A DNA stretch of 64,000 nucleotides from an uncultured Tenacibaculum sp. (GTDB lineage Bacteria; Bacteroidota; Bacteroidia; Flavobacteriales; Flavobacteriaceae): assembly GCA_947493285.1 (NCBI GenBank), contig CANLQH010000002.1, positions 514,062 through 578,061 on the forward strand, read 5' to 3'. The translations under genes were made by a program, and so were the position numbers. Below, one piece after another: positions 1-7,302 of the stretch. Positions within the stretch are counted from its first letter, which is position 1, and each line of letters opens with the position of its first letter. The notes under the pieces are model-generated. The model ran no database searches. It saw only the letters and a program-made list of their open reading frames with translations, and was not told the DNA's origin.

Positions 1-35
1 TTTTTTCACTTATTAAATATATTAATATAAAAAAA

Positions 36-57
36 TAGATTGCTGTTGAGCAATCTA
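36..57 (-). terminator. Terminator of the PhoB-like regulator gene
   Basis: A 9-bp perfect stem (TAGATTGCT / AGCAATCTA) with a GTTG loop is followed on the minus strand by a T-rich run. It lies 14 bases past the regulator stop codon, so the regulator mRNA probably ends here. Confidence 0.75.
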
Positions 58-70
58 CATTTTTAGTTTT

Positions 71-769
71 TTATTTTTCAGAATCTTCTAAAACAAACTT
101 GTACCCTACTCCTTTTACGGTTTTAAAAAAATCGTCTCCAATTTTTTCACGTAACTTACGAATATGTACATCTATTGTTCTACCACCAACTACTACTTCG
201 TTACCCCAAACACTATCTAAAATAACTTCTCTTTTAAATACTTTTCCTGGTTTAGAAGTTAATAACGAAAATAGTTCGAACTCTTTTCTTGGTAATGCTA
301 TTTTTTTATCTCCTTTAAAAACAACATATTCATCTCTGTTAATAACGATATCACCTATTTTGGTGGTAGCATCTCCTTTTTCTTCTGTTTTTAAACGACG
401 TAATAACGATTTTACTTTACTAACCAATACTTTTGGTTTTACTGGTTTGGTAATATAATCATCGGCACCAGCATCGAAACCTGCAACTTGCGAATAATCT
501 TCACCACGAGCAGTTAAGAAAGAAATAATTACATCTTCTAAAGACTTAATATTTCTAATTTTTTCGCATGCTTCGATACCATCCATCTCTGGCATCATAA
601 TGTCTAATAAAATCAAATGAGGTTGCACTTTTTTAGCTTTCTTAACAGCTTCTACTCCGTTTTCGGCTGTAAATACTTGATACCCTTCTGATTTTAAATT
701 ATAACCTACGATTTCTAAAATATCTGGTTCATCATCTACAAGTAAAATTTTAACATCGCTAGTATTCAT
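71..769 (-). CDS. OmpR/PhoB-family DNA-binding response regulator
   Basis: A cytoplasmic two-component response regulator of 232 residues, the usual length. The receiver domain (about 1-125) has the acidic pair D12-D13, the phospho-acceptor D56 in LLDIMMP, T86 and K108 in the TKP motif. A winged-helix OmpR-type DNA-binding domain follows (about 137-228), with the recognition region around GGRTIDVHIRKLREKIG. This arrangement and sequence resemble PhoB-like regulators common in Flavobacteria, but the controlled genes and the partner histidine kinase cannot be read here. No kinase gene is adjacent: upstream lies a divergent membrane protein, and a terminator follows the gene at 36-57. Confidence 0.93.
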   Translation of the reverse strand: MNTSDVKILLVDDEPDILEIVGYNLKSEGYQVFTAENGVEAVKKAKKVQPHLILLDIMMPEMDGIEACEKIRNIKSLEDVIISFLTARGEDYSQVAGFDAGADDYITKPVKPKVLVSKVKSLLRRLKTEEKGDATTKIGDIVINRDEYVVFKGDKKIALPRKEFELFSLLTSKPGKVFKREVILDSVWGNEVVVGGRTIDVHIRKLREKIGDDFFKTVKGVGYKFVLEDSEK

Positions 770-924
770 AGTTCGTTTTTATATTGTGTTACCCAAAAGT
801 AACGATTAATTTACAAATGTTGTACAGTCTTATTTAACTTAACGTTCTTTTAATCTTTAATAAACATTGGCTTTAAAATTTAGATTTTTTAACTCTTTTT
901 GTATCTTTATACAAATTGATTTCT

Positions 925-2688
925 ATGAAACTTATTCCTTCTTTTGGTGAAATATCATCCAAAACTAAAGATGCTTTTAAACGTTTTCCTGTAACCATTT
1001 CTTGGGCAATACTAGGAAGTTTATTTACTATATATACTGTTGAATCGGGTGATTTTGATGACATTTTTTACGGTAAAATAATTCTAACTTTCATTCTCGG
1101 AATTAGTTGGTTTATCGCAGCACGTTTTTTTGAGGAACAATTTAAAACCCGTAAAGAATGGTTTATGGTTATTCCTTTTGTGTTTATGTTGGCATTTTAT
1201 TTTCATTTACCTACCGATAAAACTCGCTTTAATAACGAATTTATTATTCGTTTTATCTTGTACTTTATCAGTGGACATTTATTAGTTTTTGTAGCTCCCT
1301 TTATCTTAAAATGGAATAAATCAGCTTATTTTAATTATTTAAAATCGGTTTTTTTAGCTATTGTACGAAGCTTATTTTTCTCTTTAATTCTGTATTTAGG
1401 AATCGTTTTAGCACTACTCGCAGTAAAACATTTATTTAATGTTGATATTAAAGGGGAGCGCTTTTTTCAAATCTTTATTATCTGTTTAGGTATTGTAAAT
1501 ACTTGGATTTACCTTTCTGATTTCCCAAAGGATATTCACTCGCAAAAAGTAATAGATTATACCAAAGCTTTAGAAGTGTTGGTAAAATATATTTTAATTC
1601 CGTTAGTAATTTTATACCTCATCATTTTATATGCTTACAGCTTAAAAATTGTAATTAACTGGAACTTACCTAAAGGCTGGGTATCGTACTTGGTAATCGC
1701 ATTGTCTTTTCTTGGGTTTATCATTCAAATATTAATAAATCCGATTCAGAAAATTTCAGATTCACGTCCTATAAAAAGGTTTCATCCTTGGTTCTACTAT
1801 TTACTATTGCCTTTAATTGGGTTGTTGTTCGTAGCTATTTTTAAAAGAGTAAATGAATACGGAATTACCGAAAACCGTTATTTTGTATTGGTTTTAGCTT
1901 TATGGATTTTAGCCATGACACTTTACATGTTGTTTAGTAAGCACAAAAGAATACGTGTATTTCCGTTAAGTTTAGCTGCTATAGCACTGTTAGTTTCAGT
2001 AGGTTTTTGGGGCGCTTTTTCTGTTTCTACTAAAAGTCAGGTTTCTCGATTCGAAAAAGTATACAACGATATTAAAAACACCGATTTCACCACCACTTAT
2101 CAGAAGAAAGATCAATTACGTTCTATAATTAACTACCTAAATAAAAAAGAAGAAATTGATGAAATAGCACCTGTTTTAGGCTACAAACCTTCAACGACAT
2201 TTAATACCGAAAGTAATTGGCAGCTACAAAGTAAAATAATGGATACATTGGCTATTAAAGTTACCGATAAACCAACAGATAAGTTTAGAAACTACCATTA
2301 TAGTATAAATGAGTTTAACATGCTCATAAATACTAAAGGATATGACTACTTAAAGAACATGTATTTGGGAAGCAAGGGTAATGAAAAAGAAAAAATGATT
2401 AATAAATACCGATTTTCATTACAAAAAGAATCGAATATCATTGCGATTTGGAAAGAAGATGAGTTTTTAGATAATATCAACTGTTCTGAGCTAATTAATA
2501 AACTACAGCAACAGGAAAAAAACTATAATCTTGAGAGTTCGTTAATGACTTTAGAGAAAGAAATAGCTTCATTAAAAGTAAAGATTATGTTTAAAAGTAT
2601 TTCTACATCTAACCTCCACAAGAAAAATAAAAACTATATGTCTAACACGAACCTTTACGTTTTAATTAAAGAAAAAGATGCTGAATAA
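925..2688 (+). CDS. DUF4153-family multi-spanning membrane protein
   Basis: An integral membrane protein of about 587 residues with roughly ten to twelve hydrophobic helices in the first 370 residues, and a C-terminal soluble part (about 375-587) rich in charged residues. The overall form fits DUF4153, a widespread Bacteroidota family of unknown function. An in-frame TTG at 916 would add three residues, but ATG 925 gives MKLIPSFGEIS, a normal start. The gene overlaps the following exonuclease gene by 11 bases, so the two are translated from one mRNA. It is divergent from the response regulator, and a -7-like TATCTTTA lies at 902-909. Confidence 0.8.
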   Translation: MKLIPSFGEISSKTKDAFKRFPVTISWAILGSLFTIYTVESGDFDDIFYGKIILTFILGISWFIAARFFEEQFKTRKEWFMVIPFVFMLAFYFHLPTDKTRFNNEFIIRFILYFISGHLLVFVAPFILKWNKSAYFNYLKSVFLAIVRSLFFSLILYLGIVLALLAVKHLFNVDIKGERFFQIFIICLGIVNTWIYLSDFPKDIHSQKVIDYTKALEVLVKYILIPLVILYLIILYAYSLKIVINWNLPKGWVSYLVIALSFLGFIIQILINPIQKISDSRPIKRFHPWFYYLLLPLIGLLFVAIFKRVNEYGITENRYFVLVLALWILAMTLYMLFSKHKRIRVFPLSLAAIALLVSVGFWGAFSVSTKSQVSRFEKVYNDIKNTDFTTTYQKKDQLRSIINYLNKKEEIDEIAPVLGYKPSTTFNTESNWQLQSKIMDTLAIKVTDKPTDKFRNYHYSINEFNMLINTKGYDYLKNMYLGSKGNEKEKMINKYRFSLQKESNIIAIWKEDEFLDNINCSELINKLQQQEKNYNLESSLMTLEKEIASLKVKIMFKSISTSNLHKKNKNYMSNTNLYVLIKEKDAE

Positions 2689-3394
2689 ACTCAACATACA
2701 AAACATCTTGTTTTTAGATATAGAAACAGTACCTGAGGTAGAATTATTTGCTGATTTATCGGAAGAAAAGCAAGAACTCTATGCTTTAAAAACCCAATAC
2801 CAACGTAAAGATGAATTCTCTGCTGAAGACTTTTACCATCGTGCTGGTATTTGGGCTGAGTTTGGTAAAATAATATGTATTTCGGTGGGGTATTTTGTAG
2901 AAAGAGACGGTATAAACCAACTACGAGTTACTTCTTTTTATGGCGATGATGAAACTAAAATTTTAACCGATTTTAAAGAATTACTCGACAAACATTTTAA
3001 TTTAAACAAACACTTATTATGTGCGCATAATGGTAAAGAATTCGATTTTCCGTACATAGCGCGTAGAATGATTGTTAACCACGTTGACTTACCTAAAAAA
3101 CTAAACTTATTTGGTAAAAAACCATGGGAGATACCGCATTTAGACACCATGGACTTGTGGAAGTTTGGCGATTATAAACACTTTACTTCGCTAAAATTAT
3201 TAACTTCTATTTTAGGCATCCCCTCACCAAAACAAGATATTGATGGTAGCGAAGTAGCCAATGTGTATTATAAAGAAAAAAACTTACAGAGAATTGTTGA
3301 ATATTGCGAACGCGATACTGTAGCTGTTGCACAGTTATTATTACGTTTTTTAAACAAACCATTGTTAGATGATAAAAACATTGTAACCATTTAA
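2678..3394 (+). CDS. Predicted 3'-5' exonuclease of the PolB-exonuclease type (DnaQ-like fold)
   Basis: A 238-residue stand-alone exonuclease domain. Exo I is visible as D14-x-E16 in LFLDIETVP, Exo II as HNGKEFDFPYI (about 118-128), and Exo III as YCERDTVAVAQLLL (about 209-222) with the catalytic aspartate. These match the family annotated as 3'-5' exonuclease related to the exonuclease domain of family B polymerases, which acts on DNA or RNA ends with two metal ions. There is no polymerase domain. The start codon lies inside the end of the DUF4153 gene (11-base overlap), pointing to translational coupling. The biological substrate is unknown. Confidence 0.87.
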   Translation: MLNKLNIQNILFLDIETVPEVELFADLSEEKQELYALKTQYQRKDEFSAEDFYHRAGIWAEFGKIICISVGYFVERDGINQLRVTSFYGDDETKILTDFKELLDKHFNLNKHLLCAHNGKEFDFPYIARRMIVNHVDLPKKLNLFGKKPWEIPHLDTMDLWKFGDYKHFTSLKLLTSILGIPSPKQDIDGSEVANVYYKEKNLQRIVEYCERDTVAVAQLLLRFLNKPLLDDKNIVTI

Positions 3395-3430
3395 GTAAAA
3401 TATTTTTGTTTAATTGACTATAATTATTAC

Positions 3431-3560
3431 ATTTAACTCAGAAAATTGCAAAAGAAATAGTCCCCTTATTCCTTTTTATTTTTTAACCTGTTGATGATAT
3501 ACTTTCTTTACGGATGCCCGTAAAGAAACACCATGTGTTATAATTAATTTAGCACAAGAA
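3431..3560 (+). repeat. Repeat copy A: leader block with 11-bp hairpin before the accessory island
   Basis: This non-coding stretch is similar to 44948-45056. Both contain AAAGAAATAGTCCCCT followed about 40-55 bases later by a hairpin. Here the stem is TTTCTTTACGG (3503-3513) / CCGTAAAGAAA (3518-3528) with a 4-base loop. The hairpin runs directly into AACACC..GTGT.ATAATTAAT (3527-3548), which matches the left arm of the attC-like site at 6455-6473 apart from three extra bases. It may be a degraded recombination site or the head of the cassette array. The rest of the 3395-3682 gap shows no gene. Confidence 0.55.
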
Positions 3561-3682
3561 TATAGATTCGTAAACGATATAAAAAAGTAGGTTTATACAA
3601 TTAAAAAAAACGGATAATAAAACTTTTTATACATATATAACCAGTTAGCATTAATTAAAAAAGAGCTTCAAGAAATAATATT

Positions 3683-4357
3683 ATGGGATTAACTTCTTAC
3701 AGATTTACTGAATTTAGCCATTTAAAAAAATTATATCCTCTTGGATTAGGCAGTGATTTAGACGCATTAAAACTATCATTAAAATCAATTGAAAACGGAA
3801 CTCTTAAAACTCTTAATAAAGAAATAGAAGAGATGGAAACCGAAATGGATAACGATGTTGTCATTGACGATACTGTTGTTCATAGTAACATAGACTATCT
3901 TGACTATATAAGTTCTACGAATGCATCAAATATTATATATAATTCAATGATGATTTCTTTATTTTCTTTTTTAGAAACTAGACTAATGCTTTTGTGTAAA
4001 TTAGTTGAACCAAGGAATTCCATTTTGTTAAGTGATATATCTGGAAAAGGTATTTATAAGTATAAAAAATATTTATCAAAAGTACATTCAATTGATTTTA
4101 ACTCTCAACAAAAGGAATGGGAATTAATATGTAGTTATGCTCTTCTCAGAAATAAATTAATTCATAGTCAATCCGTGGAGTTTGACATTAAAGCGAACAG
4201 TAAAGAATATAATAAACTTAAAAAATTAGAACACCTGACTGTAAAGGAATCGTCAAACAAAGCTTTTTTCTATATTGATAACCAAGAATTTCTTAATAAA
4301 TGCTTTGAAACAGTTTCCAAATTTCTTGAATTTATATGTTATGTGAAAAGTGTTTAA
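3683..4357 (+). CDS. HEPN-domain protein, candidate RNase toxin or defence factor (cassette 1 cargo)
   Basis: A 224-residue protein that is mostly helical. The clearest motif is R156-N-K-L-I-H161, the R-x4-H pattern of HEPN-type RNases, in the context SYALLRNKLIHSQS after a hydrophobic helix (about 85-110). HEPN proteins are often toxins, abortive-infection or RNA-cleaving defence factors, but the family assignment here rests mainly on this motif. It starts 38 bases after the R' box that opens the cassette and is followed by an attC-like site. Low-complexity AT-rich codon use matches cargo genes more than its housekeeping neighbours. It might alternatively be a non-catalytic HEPN scaffold. 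Confidence 0.6.
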   Translation: MGLTSYRFTEFSHLKKLYPLGLGSDLDALKLSLKSIENGTLKTLNKEIEEMETEMDNDVVIDDTVVHSNIDYLDYISSTNASNIIYNSMMISLFSFLETRLMLLCKLVEPRNSILLSDISGKGIYKYKKYLSKVHSIDFNSQQKEWELICSYALLRNKLIHSQSVEFDIKANSKEYNKLKKLEHLTVKESSNKAFFYIDNQEFLNKCFETVSKFLEFICYVKSV

Positions 4358-4368
4358 TAAATAAAAAC

Positions 4369-4568
4369 TAATGCTAACACGGTGTATAAAACATAGCTAA
4401 TAAAGGTTAAATCGAAAAGCTTGTACTTATGCCCAAAGACCGCCAAATTTTTAATTTGGCTTTAAATAGAAAAGATAAAAACAAAATATAAAAATTCGGT
4501 TCTGTGTTAATCCGAAAAGTAAGCGTCTTTTTATACGCTACGTTTCATACACAATACCGTTATGCCCA
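4369..4568 (+). repeat. attC-like recombination site 1 (end of HEPN cassette)
   Basis: The left arm has TAATGCTAAC (R''), a 3-base spacer, then GTGTATAAAACATAGC. The right arm has GCTACGTTTCATACAC, a 6-base spacer, then GTTATGCCCA (R' of the next cassette). The 16-base inner arms pair except at two places, both A opposite C on the top strand, which become T.G wobbles on the bottom strand. The variable middle holds smaller inverted repeats (GCCAAAT..ATTTGGC at 4442-4460 and AGCGT..ACGCT near 4522-4540). At 200 bases it is longer than typical attC sites. Confidence 0.68.
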
Positions 4569-4582
4569 ATTAAAAAACCAAT

Positions 4583-6442
4583 ATGATAAATAAGAATATA
4601 GATATAACAATTCCTGTGCTTTGGGGAGAAGAACACTTTATTAAAAATGAATGGGGAGCAATTAATTATTTAGTTGGGGCGAACGGAACTGGAAAATCAC
4701 TTTTAGCAGAACAAATTAAAAACAGTTTTACTGGAGGTGGGTTTCTACCTAGATATTTGAATGCAGAACGATTAGTTGGACTTGAAAAAGAACAAGAAGG
4801 TAGATATGGTGGTGGAAACTTAAAACAGGGCTTTAATATAACTCATTTAGAAGATTACAAAAGAAGAGCCGAAACATCTGGTCTTTCTTCTTCCGCAATA
4901 ATAATCCTTAAGCAACGACTTGATATAAGGATTAAAATCGAATCACTACTCTCGGATATATTTGGGAAAACAATACGATTAGCTGAAGAAGGTGGTTACT
5001 TAAAACCCAAGATGCAAAATATTGAAGCTGGAGAAGAATATAATTTAAGTGAAAGTGAATGCCACGGTTTAAAGGAATTAATAACACTATTAACCTTTTT
5101 ATATGACCCATCAAAGAATTGTATAATTTTTGATGAACCCGAACTTCATCTGCACCCTCAATTTCAATCATTTTTCCTTCAAGAAATTAGAAAAATAGCA
5201 GGGAATCCAATAGAAGATCCAAGTAAAAAAGTATTCTTTATTATAACTCATTCACCATATTTTATTGATTTAAAATCCTTAGATGAACTAAGTAATATAC
5301 TAGTTTGTCACTACAACAAAGTCCCTACTTATGTAGGTGAATTAGAAGATCAAGACAAATACATATTAAATAAGTTTCTTCCTAGGTTTAATACACATCA
5401 TAAACAATTTTTCTTTTCACCGAATCCTGTTTTTGTAGAAGGTTATACAGACCAACAAATAATATCAATATTATTTGAAAAATTAGGAATCAACATTGGT
5501 GCTTCTGGTTCCTGCATAATTGATGTTGGCGGAAAAGATGAACTTGGTGTATTCTTTAGGCTGTGTAACGCACTTCAAATTAACTGTCATATAATAGCTG
5601 ATCTTGATGCTGTCTTCAGAGGTAAACTTCGAGAAGTAGTTTGTGAAGATGAACGTTCAAAAACATATGTTCAAGAACAAGGTATTGGAGCAAATTTATC
5701 AGGTGAAATAGGTGACTTAGAAACCCATTTAACTTCAATCGCTAATTACATTTCAGCACAAGAATTAAACTTACCTCATTTAATCGAGCTAAAAGAAAAA
5801 ATAGACTCATTTCCTGCTGAGAAAGAACATTCGAAAAGAGTAACTATTTTGCTTGCAATTTCTAGGTATGAAGCAGACATAAGAGCTTCATTAGATGATG
5901 AAAACATAGCAAACTTGAACTTAATAATAGGAAGATTATCACAATTATTTAATGCATTTAAAGCCTGCGATACTTTCATATTTCCAAAAGGTGAAATTGA
6001 ACATTATTATACGCAATCAGATGTAAACTATTTATCAATTACGAACAAGGACACCTACTTCCATAAAGAACGTGACTTTTTACTTCAGATAGAGACAAAA
6101 GAGGAAATACTAGAAAATTATCCAGAGCTAACAGAAATAATTAAAGAAGCTGTTCCTTCCATTGAGATTGAAATATTAAAGCACCTTAAGTTCGAAATTT
6201 TTGAGTGGATACATAAAGTTCAAACGGGAATTGCAAAAGGAGAAATAAATAATGCTGACGACCTAATGCGTAACGCAAAAATTAATTATGCTTTATATAA
6301 TCAAATTTTAGAATTACAAGAATTGAATATTGAAGAGGACAAAACTTTTGAGTGTCGAATTATTATAAAGGAGACTATTTCAGAGGAACAACCAGTTGTT
6401 AATTTTAATCAATTGACAAATGCTCATAATTTCGAAATATAA
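4583..6442 (+). CDS. OLD-family AAA ATPase/TOPRIM nuclease (cassette 2 cargo, candidate defence gene)
   Basis: A 619-residue protein. The ABC-like ATPase part has Walker A GANGTGKS (32-39), a signature-like LSESECHGL stretch, Walker B CIIFDEPELHLHP (about 180-192) and a switch histidine in FIITHSP (about 219-225). A TOPRIM nuclease domain follows, with VFVEGYTDQ (about 282-290, acidic E and D) and IIADLDAVF (about 336-344). This order is that of Overcoming-Lysogenization-Defect nucleases, also found in Gabija GajA and in retron effectors. No UvrD-like GajB, reverse transcriptase or DUF4435 partner lies beside it, so it is best called an orphan OLD-like protein. Its ATG is 24 bases after the R' box of the cassette. 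Confidence 0.83.
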   Translation: MINKNIDITIPVLWGEEHFIKNEWGAINYLVGANGTGKSLLAEQIKNSFTGGGFLPRYLNAERLVGLEKEQEGRYGGGNLKQGFNITHLEDYKRRAETSGLSSSAIIILKQRLDIRIKIESLLSDIFGKTIRLAEEGGYLKPKMQNIEAGEEYNLSESECHGLKELITLLTFLYDPSKNCIIFDEPELHLHPQFQSFFLQEIRKIAGNPIEDPSKKVFFIITHSPYFIDLKSLDELSNILVCHYNKVPTYVGELEDQDKYILNKFLPRFNTHHKQFFFSPNPVFVEGYTDQQIISILFEKLGINIGASGSCIIDVGGKDELGVFFRLCNALQINCHIIADLDAVFRGKLREVVCEDERSKTYVQEQGIGANLSGEIGDLETHLTSIANYISAQELNLPHLIELKEKIDSFPAEKEHSKRVTILLAISRYEADIRASLDDENIANLNLIIGRLSQLFNAFKACDTFIFPKGEIEHYYTQSDVNYLSITNKDTYFHKERDFLLQIETKEEILENYPELTEIIKEAVPSIEIEILKHLKFEIFEWIHKVQTGIAKGEINNADDLMRNAKINYALYNQILELQELNIEEDKTFECRIIIKETISEEQPVVNFNQLTNAHNFEI

Positions 6443-6447
6443 AAAAC

Positions 6448-6584
6448 TGGGCATAACACCGTGTATAATTAATGGCTAGTTCAAGCTTACTTACGAAAAT
6501 CCTCGCGGATTTTCTATTTGGTGTATATTTACTAAATCAGGTGCTTAAAAACGCCACTAATCATACACAATCACGTTAGTACAC
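6448..6584 (+). repeat. attC-like recombination site 2 (end of OLD cassette)
   Basis: TGGGCATAAC (R'', 6448-6457), a 3-base spacer, then GTGTATAATTAATGGC. The right side has GCCACTAATCATACAC, a 6-base spacer, then GTTAGTACAC (6575-6584). Inner arms pair over 16 positions apart from two A/C appositions on the top strand, which are T.G wobbles on the bottom strand. The loop holds the palindrome GAAAATCctcgcGGATTTTC (6495-6514). The 3/6 spacing is the same as in site 1. The R' box does not match this site's own R'', so it should belong to a following cassette; I cannot find the matching box downstream, so the array appears to end or decay here. Confidence 0.7.
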
Positions 6585-6669
6585 ATTAAAAACTGAATCC
6601 AAAACCTATTCGATTATATAAATATTGTATGTACTTTGTTTTCATATAAAGTATATCTTAAAAAAGAAA

Positions 6670-6692
6670 AACCTCACAAATTGTGAGGTTTT
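6670..6692. terminator. Terminator of the OmpA/helix-hairpin-helix operon
   Basis: Stem AAACCTCAC / GTGAGGTTT with a 5-base loop. The minus-strand side is followed by TTTCTTTTTT, so it ends the operon transcribed leftward from 8250. Confidence 0.8.
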
Positions 6693-6715
6693 ATTATGTT
6701 TAATTAGATGAGAAT

Positions 6716-7279
6716 TTATTTTCCTCCGTCTAATTCATCTTGCCATTTTTTTAAATCGCTCCACTTACCTTCATAAGCTAATTTTGCTTGTTGTGGCCAT
6801 GTAGCGGGTTTGTGAATTCGATAACGATCTCCTCCACTGTTTAATACTTCTTGACATTTTTCAACAGAAGCTTCTCCTAAATCTTTCCAGGTTTTAATAT
6901 CAAAATTATGGAATAACCCTTCTATTTTTGGTCCAATTCCTTCCACAATTTTTAAATCGTTTTCTTTAATTTTTTTACCAAATGCAGCTTTGGCGGCAAC
7001 AGCATCAAAAGGAATTAATGCAGCAGCTGCTCCAGCGAAAGAAGATGCCATTCCTAAATTTGACTTAGCTGTTTTTAAATCTGATTCTAAGTTTATTTTA
7101 TTCTTATTACAATCTTCTAAATCTGCTTCTAATCGAGCTACTTTGTTTTTCCACACATCTATCTCTTCATTGTTATTTCCGCCTCCTAAAAGTCTTCCTA
7201 GTAAGTATCCTAATAATGCGCAAATTGCTCCGACTAATAATGGTATTAACCAACATGGTATCATTGCTAATAAATTCAT
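6716..7279 (-). CDS. Membrane-anchored protein with C-terminal helix-hairpin-helix (H3TH-like) domain
   Basis: 187 residues. An N-terminal membrane anchor (about 6-32, LIPLLVGAICALLGYLLGRLL) is followed by a short coiled coil (about 42-75) and a C-terminal domain (about 105-185) starting DLKIVEGIGPKIEGLFHNFDIKTWKDLGEAS. The GIGPKI turn is a helix-hairpin-helix motif as in DUF4332 / flap-endonuclease-like H3TH proteins. DNA binding is possible, but no nuclease residues are evident and the domain may bind protein instead. It lies 23 bases behind the OmpA-like gene and is probably co-transcribed with it, which suggests an envelope role. Confidence 0.72.
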   Translation of the reverse strand: MNLLAMIPCWLIPLLVGAICALLGYLLGRLLGGGNNNEEIDVWKNKVARLEADLEDCNKNKINLESDLKTAKSNLGMASSFAGAAAALIPFDAVAAKAAFGKKIKENDLKIVEGIGPKIEGLFHNFDIKTWKDLGEASVEKCQEVLNSGGDRYRIHKPATWPQQAKLAYEGKWSDLKKWQDELDGGK

Positions 7280-7302
7280 AATCTATATTTTTTAAGTTTG
7301 TT

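Larger units (their letters stand above)
3644..6575 (+). mobile_element. Two-cassette integron-like array (attC-like sites, no integrase in window)
   Basis: Two consecutive units each begin with a GTT-box and end with a site whose left box is its exact reverse complement. Cassette 1 (HEPN gene) starts at GTTAGCATTA (3644-3653) and its end site opens with TAATGCTAAC (4369-4378). Cassette 2 (OLD-like gene) starts at GTTATGCCCA (4559-4568) and its end site opens with TGGGCATAAC (6448-6457). This is the signature expected when circular cassettes with paired R''/R' boxes are opened between G and TT. Both genes point away from the array head, as in integrons. The cassette identity is read from sequence; mobility and the recombinase are inferred. 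No intI-like gene is in the window. Confidence 0.72.

Noticed and set aside
4583..6442. Naming the OLD-like gene as Gabija, PARIS or a retron effector
   Set aside because: None of the partner genes (UvrD-like helicase, DUF4435 protein, reverse transcriptase) is next to it.
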